Below are positions 49,439-61,990 of a stretch of DNA of 64,000 bases, in pieces. Origin of the DNA: Nemania diffusa (Eukaryota > Ascomycota > Sordariomycetes > Xylariales > Xylariaceae); NCBI GenBank assembly GCA_038501195.1, contig JBBPUQ010000006.1, positions 558,001 to 622,000 of the forward strand. The letters run 5' to 3'. How positions within the stretch are numbered: position 1 is the first letter of the stretch; the number at the start of each line of letters is the position of its first letter. A program made the position numbers and the translations under genes. Below the pieces are notes generated by a model that was given only the letters and a program-made list of their open reading frames with translations, was not told the DNA's origin and made no database searches.

Positions 49439-50295
49439 AAGGAACCAATCTACGCGCGGTTCTGGGGCAGTTACTAAATTTTCTATCTCACATCGGGCGA
49501 TGTAGCTCACCCATGCAGCTCCGTGCGTTAGGCACCCAGCTCACTTAGATGCCTAACCTCGCCAAAAGATTGGTTTGCTATTTACACATATAAAATATCA
49601 ATCTTGATTGAGAGGATATTAACTCGCATAAATGCGTGCATACATTAGTAACAGTGGTTGCCTCCCGGTTAGCTTTTGACTACCTACCTACATAGCCACG
49701 AATCTAGCGGCCTGATGCATGCAGGTGACCATTCTGGTTCTTGCGTGCAGTAGACAGTTTTGAACTACGTAGTTTGGTTGGAGGAGCAGCAACAGCATCG
49801 GGTGTTTTCTCTACTGCACAACCCTACAAATCATTTCCCTAGTCTCTGCTTGAATATCAACCTTTTCTATCGCTCGAGGCTCATTTTGGCATTTCCAGCG
49901 TTCATCTTAGCTTGAGCTATCCGTCATATTCGTTCCTGGTCACGCACCCCACTAGCGAAGTCTAGCTGCGAGGATTCCTCATCGTGCAAGCGTCTCGCCT
50001 GATTTATGAAGTTGTCTTGATTTGCCCATTAGCTACACGGGCGCGAATATGTCTACCTGGTAGGTAGACATAGAGGCCGCGGTTCTTCACCTGTTAACGG
50101 ATTATACACTCTCTCCAAGTATCTTGTTGCCACTTTATCAGTCCCCTTAGTCCTTTTGGCTTGTTCGAATGACCAGAATTACACCTTCGTTGATATATTG
50201 ACGTAGTCAAGTCAACCTGGTTGAAGATCATCACGTCGCTCTATGCGATTAAACCCGACAATACCCTCGAAAGCCGCCTCACCTCGACCGATATA
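49439..50295. promoter_or_regulatory. NLR upstream region
   Basis: About 860 bp between the second MITE and the NLR start, of ordinary composition and with no convincing gene. It should contain the NLR promoter and 5' leader. An inverted pair TAGGCA...TGCCTA lies near 49529-49553. The MITE ends about 860 bp from the start codon and could influence expression (inference). Confidence 0.45.
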
Positions 50296-53200
50296 ATGAG
50301 CTTAGGCTCAGGCAACAAAAGACATCTAGCTAATGTCGACAAACAACTCCCGAAGCCCAAAAAGCCCAGGTTAGGAAGAAAGCAGCTTGCAGAGAGTGAC
50401 TACACTATTGGCTGGATTGCGGCGATCAGTATCGAAAGGGCTGCTGCATTGGCCGCGTTAGATGAGGAACATGAGTCATTACCCCAACAAGACGGTGATA
50501 GCAACAGTTATTCATTCGGCAGAATCGGAAGGCATAACGTTGTTATCACCAGTCTACCACATGACGGATACGGCACCGTGAACGCTGCGACTGCGGCAAG
50601 CAATATGCATAGATCCTTCCCCTCTATGAGGGACTATCTGATGGTCGGCATCGCCGGTGGCGCTGGTGTCACTAGAACGGCTGATGTGAGACTAGGGGAC
50701 GTCGTAGTTGGTAGCAAAGTAGTCCAGTATGATTTAGGGAAAGATTTAGCCGATGGCGACTTCGAAACAACCTCAATCCCACTCAAACCATCACTCCGAC
50801 TTCGCGGGGCGGTTCAGGCTTTAGCCACTCGCCATGTGATGGCCCCATCTCAGATCCCAGTTATTCTCCGTCAAATGTCCGAAAGGTACCTAGACATGAA
50901 AGGCTCAACAGACCGAGAATTACTCCAAGATCAGCTGTTTGACGCTGCGTATCATCACTCTGGATCCAGCGAAACTTGCAGCGCATGTGACCCGTCAAAT
51001 TTAGTCGATCGAAAACCTCGAAAAACAAGCAACCCGAAGATACACACTGGCGTTATTGCATCTGGCAATGCAGTTATTAAATCTCCAAACACAAGGGACA
51101 GATTAGTTCGAGAACATAATGCGCTATGTTTCGAGATGGAGGGTGCCGGCATCATAGAGAACCTTCAATGCTTGGTGATTCGCTCTATTTGCGACTATGC
51201 GGATAGCCATAAGAATAAACAATGGCAACCATACGCGGCTTCTGTAGCGGCTGCGTATGCCAAGGAGCTTCTTGGCGAAATTGCCAGCTCAGCCACCTCG
51301 TGTGTCAAGAATTGTGAGCGTGTTTCATATCATTAAATTTATATTTAGCTAATCGATATCTCTTAGCTGGAGAAGAGCCATTGCAAGATCTCAAAAGGGG
51401 CCTGTTAGATTCATTATTCTTTCAAAATATCTACTCCCGAGAGAGACACATAGCATGCCCCTATGACAAGACCTGCGAATGGATTCTAAGTCATCCCGAC
51501 TATTTAGCATGGCTAGATCGCGAAAACAATCCCCAGAATCATGGCCTCTTTTGGGTTCAAGGGAAGCCCGGCGTTGGGAAGTCAACAATGACGAAATTTG
51601 TCTTTAGAACGGTAGCAAAGGGTTCTAACGCCATCTCGTTTTTCTTTAACAATCGAGGAGATAATTTAGAGAAGTCATCTGAAGGGATGTACCGTTCCTT
51701 ATTATTTCAACTACTACAAATGTTCAAGGATCTCCAACAAGTCCTTGAAAATTCCTATTCTCTTCGGTCGGCTTCAACTAGTGCTATTGAATGGGATATC
51801 GGTGACCTCAAAGAAAATTTTAGTCAAGCGGTGGCTAGGCTCCGTGACCGAACACTATTCTGTTTTATTGACGCTCTTGATGAGTGTAACAAATCTGAAG
51901 TGGAAGAAATAGTCGAGTACCTCGAAAAGATCGGAAGGCTTGCTTCGGAGCAAAATATAAAGCTCTTTACCTGGTTTTCGAGTCGACACTATCCAACAAT
52001 CTCGGTTATCACGAACTTAACGCTAGTACTAGAAACCGAACATGGCCACAGCCAAGACCTCGAGAATTACGTGAACCACAAGCTCAAAATTGGCAAGCGA
52101 GAAAACACCGAAAAAATCAGACTCCCTCTACTCCAGAAGGCTGCTAGTATTTTCATGTGGGTAGTCCTAGTTGTCTCTATTTTAAATGAGGCATATCAAC
52201 ACGGTCGAATTTTTGCAGTAGTAGAAAAGACCCTGCTTGAAATTCCCAGCAAACTCAGTGAACTTTTCAAGGACATCATAACAAAGGATGATAGTAGGAT
52301 GGCTGAGTTTTTACTGTCTATCCAATGGATACTGTTCGCCCATGACCGTATCGACATCGAACAGTATTACTATGCAGTAGTAGCCGGATTGAGCTTGGAA
52401 GAGGTCACTCTAGCGAAATCGGACTCCGAAAAACCTACAAGAGACGCTATGCGACGATTCGTCTCGAGCTCCTCAAAGGGACTGGCCGAAGCTACCGAGT
52501 CAGGTACGGTTCAGTTTATTCACGAATCTGTGCGAGATTTCCTCGTCGACGATGGCGGTATTGGGGAGCTCTGGCCTGAGCTTCGAGACACATTCGAATG
52601 GGCAAGTCATGATAAACTAAAAAGATGTTGCTACAGTTATATCAGAGCGCGGTCATCCGATATTGATAGCCTTGAAGGTAGACTCGGGGCAGGTCAAGAA
52701 ACATCCTTGTTACTTAGAGCATGGGAGAATATCACTCAAAGATCTCCCTTTCTCAGGTACGCAGTGACCTTTGTTTTGTTTCACGCCAACAAGGCTGCTA
52801 TTTGCTTGGCGCAGGACGAATTTCTCAAATCTTTTGATATTCGAACGTGGAGTAGGCTATATAATGTACTTTACGACTTTGGGATCAACAAGAATGGTCC
52901 TCGGCACATCCTCACCGTCGGTCGCAATGACCCCATGATACAAGCTTATCGGGAGCAGGTGGAATATCCTTTGTTTACCGCTTTGCATGGGGACTATGAG
53001 GTTCTCAAAATGAGAGATTATCCATCAACCGGGAATAATATCCTTAAAAATCTTTCACTTGATTGGAAATCTAATCCTACTGGCAACTACACGCTACTAT
53101 CATTAGCTGCGGAAGCTGGTCACGAAAGGCTTGTGCAGCTATTGTTGGATGATGATAATATCTCACCAAATGAGCCAGATCCCGAGGGTCACGTGCCGCT

Positions 53201-54329
53201 GACACGTGCCGCAGGGAGAGGACACAAAAGCATAGCGGTTATACTGCTTAATAATGGTGCTCATATCGACTTTAAAGCTATGGACGATGAATCCTCCTTA
53301 TTTAAGGCCGTTGCTTGTGGAAGTCACAAGATGGTAGAACTACTTCTTGAAAGAGGTGCCGATGCCAACTCAAAAAATAGGATGGGTCGAACACCTCTAT
53401 TTAACGCCGGTTTTCATGGTTCTAAGTCTATAAATCTGCTACTTAACCATGGAGCTAATGTTAACGTTGAGGATCAATATGGTTGGACGCCACTCATGAA
53501 GACTGCTAGCAGCAACTACCACCAAGGAACCATATCGTTGCTCTTAGCTAATGGCGCTAAGTTCAACGTGACCGACAAAGATGGTATGTCGCCATTAGCA
53601 GTTGCTGTTAAAATGAGATCGAGAGAGATAGTAAAGCGGCTTTTAGCTGCAGGCGCTGAGGTCAATATATCCGATAAAGATGGCATGCTGCCATTGGTAT
53701 TAGCTATCCAAATAAGATCTCAAGAGATAATAAAGCTACTTTTAGCTGCCGGCGCTGAGGTCAATGTATCCGACAAAGATGGCATGTCGCCATTAGCATT
53801 TGCTGCTCAGAAGGGGTCTCAAGGGATGGTAAAGCTCCTTTTAAACCAGGGCGCCAAACCTAACATACTAAACAGATATGGCATGACACCGTTGCTTGTA
53901 GCTATTGAAGGTGAGTCCCCTAGATGGGTTGTGAAGGAGCTACTTGCTAAAGGTGCCGATTGTAATGCATTTAACTTTGATGGAAAGACGGCTTTGCAAT
54001 TAGCCGTTACCACCGGCAACAAAGGCTACATTGTGGATCAGTTGGTCGTTGCAGGCGCTGACGTTAATGTATCTGACGACGATGGCATGACACCACTGCA
54101 TTACTTTTGCAAGGGAGGCCACAGAGCATTCGAATCTACTGTGAAGTTACTCTTAGCTAAAGGTGCTCATGTTGACCGTCGCAACAACAACGATGAAACG
54201 CCGTTGATGTTGGCCCTTGATTCTCAAACCAAAGCATTTGTAGAGATTTTACAGAGACAAATCTTGGCTATCCAATCATCTCCCTCTTCCGGAGGCTTGT
54301 GGTGTCCAGCAACAAGCCAAGCTCGATAG
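50296..54329 (+). CDS. NLR-type receptor: PNP_UDP - NACHT - ankyrin repeats
   Basis: Two exons, 50296-51313 and 51367-54329, join across a 53-nt intron (GTGAGC, GCTAAT, TTAG) to 1326 residues. Residues 36-325 form a nucleoside-phosphorylase/nucleosidase domain: YTIGWIAAISIERAAALAAL, VGIAGGAGV near 117, FEMEGAGI near 279 and ICDYADSHKN near 298, with the catalytic Asp candidate D300 and substrate-binding Glu E282 both present. A NACHT module follows, with Walker A GKPGVGKST (405-413) and Walker B FIDALDEC (506-513). Twelve ankyrin repeats fill about 914-1304. This is a standard fungal NLR layout: effector, oligomerising NTPase, ligand-sensing repeats. Such proteins act in non-self recognition and cell death, but the ligand is unknown. 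Ankyrin repeats 6-8 are nearly identical. The start is the first in-frame ATG; the open frame continues 75 nt upstream without another ATG. Confidence 0.9.
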
Positions 54330-54852
54330 AGAGCGTGATCAGCAGGGTAGGACAGGGCTCGATTGTTACTATCTCAGTCCAATTATTCGGGTCTAGGATA
54401 TATACGGCCTTGAGGTGATTGGAGTTATGATATGGCTTTCCTATAACTAGTCTTCTTCAGGTCCTCGCGCTTCTCGAGGTCGTATTATTGTAAGAGTGTG
54501 GGTGAACAGGCTTTGGAGAGTAGGGGTAGGTGGTTGATTAGGCTTAGTCTGGTAGATCTGTCCTGAATTCTTTTTATATATTTCTTGGCAGTACTTGAAC
54601 GGGAACTACCTTAGCTACCTAGTTAGTCGGGCTAGTCCTCGAGACTAATTTCCTACATATTGTTTTTGTGGAGACTTAGACGCGAGAAATCTCTGGAAGT
54701 GCTATTGTAACCTTTGTTCAACCTCCTAGATGCGGATGTGCATTGCGTTTTGTTGCACCAATATAAACCCATCAAAGTTCAATTCCGATAAGAACCCCCC
54801 TTTGATTTAGGTGTGACGGACAGCTAGTCGCTCGCCCTCCTATATCAACAAA
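54330..54852. other. Convergent intergenic region
   Basis: About 520 bp between the stops of the NLR (plus) and the CorA-like gene (minus). No gene is visible. Confidence 0.5.
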
Positions 54853-55970
54853 TTATGATAACATTCCTATACGCCCTTTTCCCCCACCCCTAGGTGATGG
54901 TGGGGCTCTGTGCTGTCGCAGAAAAAACCAGGCAGCAGCTGTGAAGAAAGTCGTTGGCACGGCAAATGCCCAGTAGAGCCAGAACTTGTCGGAAATGGCC
55001 CACCCGGAGTCGGCGCTGAAGTCAAAAAAGGACATGCTGAAGATGGCGGACACGAATGTCGGCGGCAAGAACGTAAGTGTGACGAAGGCGATCGACTTCA
55101 TAGTGTCGCTGTCGGACTGCGTAGCAAGGCCGATCTTGACTGAGGTGCTCGCATCGTGCTGCGCAACAGTGTTGAAGGCAAGCTGGATTTCATTGACCAT
55201 TCGCTTCTCGTTGGAGATGGAGCGGTGCCGTAAGCTGCTGATGAAGCTCTCGAAGAACTGGATCTCGGAGTGGATTGTTTGCGATCCGTTCTCCTTAGAC
55301 AGCGAAGGCATGATATCTTTATGACGACGTAGCATGCGTTCGATTGTCTGGACGGCTACGTCGAGAGTCTCGGAGACGTGGATGGCGTGTCGGGCCATGT
55401 CGTGGAGCTCCCTGTAGTTGGGGTCCGGACGACCTTCGGGTAGGTCCCTCTTCTCGACAGCTCTCACCTGGTCGCGAACAGCCCAGACCGCAGACTCCTG
55501 CAGTCGCGCTATCTCACTTAACAAGTGAGGGTAAAACCAAAATGGATATTGAAGGATATTGGGATCAGGGGTCTGGAGTAGTTCGAGGAACCGCGGCACG
55601 ATCACCGCGGGCGTGTCGAATGATAGCACGATAGTTTGGTGAGTCGCCTTGTCCCACCGTATAAACACGTTAAGCTTATACCAGCGGTAGTCAGACGCTC
55701 CTTCGAGAAGTTTCATTTCGAAATATGCCCACGTGTCTGAGTTTCATAGTTGGTTAGGTACTAGGGTCAACTTAAGCAATCGATCGTGGGCCTACTTGTG
55801 TGCGTGGACGTGGGGTGACAACCGAAGTAGCCATTTGATTTCCGAGTGGAGTCCGACCACCACTGCTCTGACATTTGAAATCTATCGATGAAGTAGGCCC
55901 GACAAGACTCGCATTCGCGAATTTTGTTGGCACTCGGAAAGCTTTGAAGACGTTGGTGAGCGGTCTGCTG
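54853..55970 (-). CDS. CorA-like membrane protein, 5' end unresolved
   Basis: The main exon runs from 55736 to the stop at 54853. Its first in-frame ATG is at 55716, but similarity to fungal CorA-like proteins continues upstream. Splicing over a 59-nt intron (55795-55737, GTAGGC donor, CTAACC branch, CTCAG acceptor) links an exon reading MSEQWWSDSTRKSNGYFGCH to TWAYFEMKLLEG, in phase. That upstream frame stays open to 55970, where a TGA stops it; an ATG occurs at 55874. The body has long helices (ESAVWAVRDQVRAVEKRDLP) and two C-terminal membrane segments (SIAFVTLTFLPPTFVSAIFS and FWLYWAFAVPTTFFTAAAWFF). FSMSFFDFS stands where true CorA has GMN, as in the fungal relatives. From the ATG at 55874 it gives about 320 aa, shorter than usual, so it may be 5'-truncated or lack an unrecognised first exon. 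Ion transport is not implied. Confidence 0.65.
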
Positions 55971-56682
55971 TCATTTCTAGAAGTTCTATTACTGACATGA
56001 AGCAGATTTCTGCCTCGGCAGAGACAAGATCATCGTCATTGCTGAACTCGGAAGAATGAGTGTGGTGTAAGTTGACTTCTCGGGTTTGTTGACCGCGCGC
56101 TACCAACATTGTTATTCACGGTCGCGGCCATTCTTGTACAGTAAGACCTACCCTTATCCCACTCCGATATAGTGAAAGTTGAGCGCCCGGGTGGCTCCTT
56201 CGCCGTGCTAAAGGTAGAATTACGGGCGAACAACATCGATATGGCAATTTCTAGATTGAAACGTATGGCATGTGTTATACGTAGGTAGTAACTTGTCAGT
56301 AAGATGGGCTTCATGGGTGGTATTTGTAACTAGCCCAACCAGGCAGCGCGCCGCCGCCATGCGCGGGGTCGCGAAGCCGCCTGGCCTAGTGTTGCCTTCT
56401 CGACACTGAAAAGGCAAATCATAGGCGCCCGATCCATGAAAAGAAATGCACGTTATGAGCAGGCTGGCAGTAATGCTTGAATATTTTGGAGCTCTGTATC
56501 ACATGGTGAGCCAATTGAGCCGAGGAGGGGCCTAGATGAGTTAGTAGATAGTAAGATGAATAGCTGCTGTGTTAGGGTCAATTGATTCTAATAGGTATTA
56601 TACGCATTCGTTTTAATAAGACCCTGTCAGTTCATATATATCCAGCGATAATACATATGCAAAAGACCGGGAGACCAAGCAC
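55971..56682. other. Intergenic, possible decayed 5' part of the CorA-like gene
   Basis: About 700 bp upstream of the CorA-like gene on its strand. A 75-codon minus frame at 55882-56109 partly overlaps the upstream exon in another frame and could be a frame-shifted remnant of its N-terminus, but this cannot be shown. The half next to 56683 should hold the 3' end of the oxidase gene. Confidence 0.35.
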
Positions 56683-58557
56683 CTAAGCCTCACTGAAATG
56701 AATTACAGTCGGCGCATGGCTGCTGTTGCCATACACATCGCCCCCAAATGTCAAGTATCCTTGGACTTCCGGGATCCCGACGTTCACAATGTCCTCTGTG
56801 TCGCCGAAGACAAATGGCGTCTGCATGCCCTGCACCATGTGCTGCAGTATGTGGCAATGCACCATCCACACCCCTGCATCCTCGACTCTCACTCGCCAAG
56901 CCCGCCACCCGCGGATCTCATCCTGCCCCGTCGTCGCATTGTATCTGAACAACATGGTCGTGTCCCTCTGCACCGGCGACGTGCCTGTGAGCTTCGCCTC
57001 CGCCACGTCGGCGTCGTATCTGCCCTCGCCGGACCCGATATCGTAGTAATGCCTACCATGCATATGCCATGGATGGGTATCTAGACCGCCGCCTGCAGAG
57101 CCGTCGTACGCATGCGACCCGACGTTCTGAAGCACGATTTCGAGGACCTCGCCCAGCTTTGCAGGGTACGACTTCGTCGCGGGATCGAGGCCGCCATTAG
57201 CGACCGCAGCCTCGTAGTTCGGAAGATAGGCCGTCTCGTTCTGGTAGAGAGCCACGAGGTAGGGCTTCGACGGCGTGGTGTGATTGAGCGGGTCGTTCCC
57301 GTCCTCGGTCCAAGTGACGCCGTTGTCTGCCCATATGTACCAGCCGTCAACTATCTGTTGAACGTTGATGACGATTCGGCGGGTGACTTCCGCCGCTGCT
57401 GGGAAGTCGTTTGCTTCCAAGGGCTGTAGCACGTAGTCCAGAAAACCGTTGACGGTGGGCGGAAGCTGAATTGGTGCGGCTGATGGGTTGGCGTTGACGG
57501 GTACGCGAGTGTAGTTGGCGCCCGTGGTCGAGTTACACTTGCCCACGTCGTATCGGAGAACTGCATAGTTTGTCACTACGCTAGGTCTATCCCGGCTTTC
57601 TATCTGCATGTAAAAATCTGCCTTCCCAAGCGCCTCGAGCTCTGCACAGGTTTTCGTCTCGATTAGCGTGCTGAACCGCTGACCGGTGCCCATTTGCAGA
57701 AACGTCACGGAGTGAGGCTTCGTGTAGTGACCGTCCGCCTCGATGACTTGGAGATCAGTGTGCTCCTCGAAGCCAAATGATGCATACGATAAAGCAGTAC
57801 CTGCAATAAAGCGAAACCGGTAGGTCTTGTTTGGTTCGACGTCGATAGTGCTGAGTCCCGCTGATGATGGATCGACTATGCCGTAGCTAGAGATCCCCTT
57901 GCCATTGATTAACCAGCTTTGAGGCTCACCGGTCCATCTTAAAGGCGTAGCCTCTAAACCTTCTTCGGCCTGAGTGTCGGTTAGGTTGAAGAGTTCCTGG
58001 AGAAAAACAATTTGCTCGTCGTCGTACTCGTAAGGGGGCGGGTCCGCGCTCTCCACGACTAATGGGCCGGTCGCTGTAACGGCCTGAAATCCTACATGAG
58101 CATGATAGAAATAGGTACCAGCTGTTCCGTTGGCCGTCTTGAGCTCATAATCAAAGAAGTGCTGGGGCGGTATGGGCCATTGGCTAGCAAGAGGTGTACC
58201 ATCTGAGAACGGATACGCAGCTTGGGTCAATCCGTGCCAGTGCTATATATCACCAAGTCAGCATTCGAACCCTATCGGCATAGCGAGAGGCTAGCGTGCC
58301 ATCGTGACGTTCGCATCACTCATGTCATTGTGTACTCGAATCCAGACAACCTGGTCTTCTTGTATTCTTAACAAGGGTGCTGGCAATGAGTTATTGACCA
58401 GAGTGCTGTATCGCTCAATACCAGCAACGCTGACGTTCTGTCTCGTTACGCTAAGTACGATGTCCGGACTAAAAGTAGCATCGTGAACGTGAACTTGAAA
58501 GGCGGCGATGCTAGTGACCAAGGCCGACGCCACTGCTGCAAACCGAAGAGAAAACAT
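56683..58557 (-). CDS. Secreted multicopper oxidase (laccase / ascorbate-oxidase-like)
   Basis: Two exons, 58557-58300 and 58242-56683, give 605 residues. A signal peptide (about 1-19) is followed by three cupredoxin domains with all four copper motifs: HWHG at 87-90, YHAHVG with His 133 and 135, HPWHMHG at 476-482, and HCHILQHMVQGM at 548-559, whose last Met is the axial T1 position. Several N-glycosylation sequons are present. The family oxidises phenols or similar donors and reduces oxygen to water outside the cell; the substrate cannot be read from sequence. The 57-nt intron has no GT donor where the family alignment needs it. ATG|GCACGC gives ...ANVTM-HWHGL, so a GC-AG intron is the best model. 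A GT donor 12 nt upstream (GTCACG) would drop four residues. Confidence 0.9.
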
Positions 58558-59239
58558 CTTCCCAATCGCTTGCTGTTCAACTTAAGGGCAGATACCTAAT
58601 AGACGACATCTCTTATAACCAAATGATATCGAAGTAGATCCCTTAAATACGTTCGTCGATCCCTAGGATACTGTGTAAATACGCCATAATCTCATTCGCT
58701 CTGGTATTCATAATTATGATCAGCGTAAGCGCCACGCGGTGTCCCGTACACTAGTGCATATCGTCGGCATCGCGCTTCATTGGCCGAACCGCGTCTGTCT
58801 TGAATGATCTCCATTTGACGATGATAGGGATGACGATCATCCACTAACATGATCCGACGCGGGACGGTGATGTAGCTTCGGATCCGGGTCTCAAGCAACT
58901 CGGAACTAAATCTCGGAATAAGCATGACCAGCCATATTGCAGATGGGCAGAGTAGATCTAGGTTACCTAAATCATATAAACTGTTTGTCCTCGGCGTTAG
59001 CCATATTTTCGGATTAATTTCTTTTGCTCGGACTCCCGTCGGAACTCCCAGTTGTGGGCGTCCGTAATAAAGGTTTCTGTCCACCAAGACCCGCTTGGTG
59101 ATCCCAGTCCACCGAGGCGGCCGTAGCTTAGACTAGCGTCGAATTCTTCGAGTTGGTTCTTGTCACATGACCCACAGGTATGTGACCCACATAGGCCACC
59201 ATAGGTAGCCTTCTGTATACAGTAGTTATATAGTTAGAT
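58558..59239. other. Region upstream of the oxidase up to the right AT block
   Basis: About 680 bp of normal composition holding the oxidase promoter. A 131-codon minus frame (58692-59087) opens with GTG and has no recognisable domain. Near 59163-59192 a short direct repeat with core TGACCCACA occurs twice (ACATGACCCACAGG, then TATGTGACCCACAT), close to the point where the AT block starts. Confidence 0.4.
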
Positions 59240-61958
59240 CTCGATTTTTTCTACAACTTAATATAAGCTAATATATCAGATGCTAAAATATAAATTATTT
59301 ATTGTTACAATTAATAACTAGCGATTGTTTTATTAATTAGCTTTTTATTAAATAACCGATGTTTAGTTTGTTTAGTTTATAACGTTTGTTTATTTATTTT
59401 TTTAGTTTTTTTTTTATTTAAATAAGTTTTTTTTTTAAATTATAACTATTATTACTATTATTATTAATTTTGTTTTGTTTATAAAAAGTTTAAAGTTTAT
59501 ATTTTTATTAGTTTATTATTAATATATTTAAATAAATTGTTATTTTAATTAAATAATTAATTTAAAGTATTTTTTTTTTTTTTTGTTTATAAAAATAAAT
59601 AATAGTATAAACTTTAATAATAAATTTTATTAAAAAGTTTTTAATAACAATTATTAAAAATATATTTAAATATTTATTTTTATTATATTTATAACATTTA
59701 ATTATAATAGCTTTTTTATAATAACTTTAATTTTATAAATTTAGTTTTTTAAATATTAATTATATTGTTTTGTTTATATTTAATATTTAAATATTATTTT
59801 TATTTAATTTTTAAACTTTTAATTTATAAAATAAATTATTTTTTTTTTTATATTTATTTTAAAAAACTTATATAATATTATATTATATTTTATTAGTTAT
59901 GAAATAGTAGCTAAAAGTGTAGCTGCACAAGCACTTTTAGCTATATATTACTATAATTTTATTTATTACTTTATAGAACTTTTTTAGCTAGTAAATATTG
60001 CTACTGTATACTGTTTTAAAAACTTATTTAAAAATTTATTAAATTTACTTATTTCAATTTTTTTACTTATAGCTTAAATTACTTTTTTTTTTTTTTTTTT
60101 TATATTTAAATTTTTATACTAATATAGTTTTTTTTAAAAAGCTTTGTTTTTAAAATTACTAAAGTATAACAATTTAAATATTACTTATTTTTACAAAAGT
60201 ATTAAAAACTGCTTTTTTAATTTATATTTTTTATACTTTAAAACTAATAAAACAAGATTTGTTTTTATATTAATTTTTATTTTAAACAAATTAAACTAAT
60301 ATTTGTTATAACTTAATTTTATTAAATTTAGTTTATATACTTTAATGTTTTATTAATAACTAGTTTTAATTTAAAGTAATTATTTAATAAGTTTTTTTTA
60401 TATATTATATAAACTATTTAATATTAATTATATTGTTTATATAATTAATATATATTTTTTATATATAAGTTTTAAACTTTTTAAAAAAAGCTCAAATTTA
60501 ATATATTTTTTTAAAAACAAACATTTTAATGTTTTTTTTTATATTATATAGTTATTTTTATAACTAATAATAAATATATTTATATTTATAATAAATAATA
60601 AAGTTTTATAATATATAATATAAAGCTTAAAATATATTATTAAATATATTATAATAAATAAATAACTTATACTATATAAATATATTATTAAATAAATCAA
60701 TATATTATTATTTAGTTGTTAAATAATATATAGTATATTAAGCGCAAATATAATTAAACTTATTAAAAATCTCTAGCTTGCTTTTTTTTTTTTTTTTGTT
60801 TTTTATAGTTATTTTAATATATATATTTTTACATTTATATTATATATTTGTTACAATTAAATAAAAAAATCATTTGCTAATTAATTTATAAATTTTTTAA
60901 ACAATTATTTATTTAGTAAATGTTATAAAGTTGTATATTTATATATAATAATTAAATAATTTGTTAATATTGCAAAAACTATTATATTATAGTTTTTTTT
61001 TGCTATTTTTTATAAATAATTTAATTTTATACTTTAAAAGTATTATTAATATATATATAAATTGTTTGATTTTTTTTTTTTTTTTTAAAAAACAATAAAA
61101 AAAATACTTTTTTTTAATAAATTATTTGTTTATATACTTTTGAAAAGTTATTAACAAGTTTTATAAAATGTTTATATTGTTATTACTGCTGTATTTTTTT
61201 TTAAAAAAAAAAAAAAAAAATAAAAACAAAAAAGTTTTTTGCTACTGTTTTTTTTGCTTTTTTTATACTTTAGCATTTATAATAATATATATATTTTTAT
61301 TTATATTTGTTATATTTTGTTATTAAGCTTTTATAATAACAAATATATTTTTGTTTGTATTTATTATACTTTATTAATAAATTTATTTATTTGTTTTTTT
61401 TATTATTATTTTTAATTTTAATAAATTAATAATAAATATATTAAACATTTATAAACATTTTAATAAAAATATAATACTAGTTATATTAGTTTTTTTTTTA
61501 AAACTATTAAAACATTTATAAACTGTTTATATATTTATACTTTTTTTTATAATATTTACTATATTTGTTTTTTATAAACTTATATACTTGTTAATTATTA
61601 GTTAGTAATACTTTTATAACAGTTTAACGCAGTTTTTTAAAATAACTTATAAAACTTTTTATTTATAATATATTTATAATGTTTTTAAAAGTTATTTAAA
61701 TAAAGTTTGTTAAAAAATTATAAGCTATAATAGCTGTTATATATACTATTTTAATAGCTATATATATAAAACTATATAAATAGTTTTTTTTTAATTAATA
61801 TAGTTTTAATTAATTAATTAATTTAAACTTGTTAATGTTTATTAAACTTTTTATATTTTATATAATATTTTTGTTAATAATATTTTTATTGTTAAGTTTG
61901 CTACTTTTTATACTATTATTTGTATTTTTTTAAGTTTATTAAAAATTAATATAAAGTA

Positions 61959-61990
<32 letters not shown>

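Noticed and set aside
58692..59087. 131-codon minus-strand open frame near the right AT block
   Set aside because: It opens with GTG rather than ATG and has no recognisable domain or intron linkage. It could be a gene remnant but cannot be supported.
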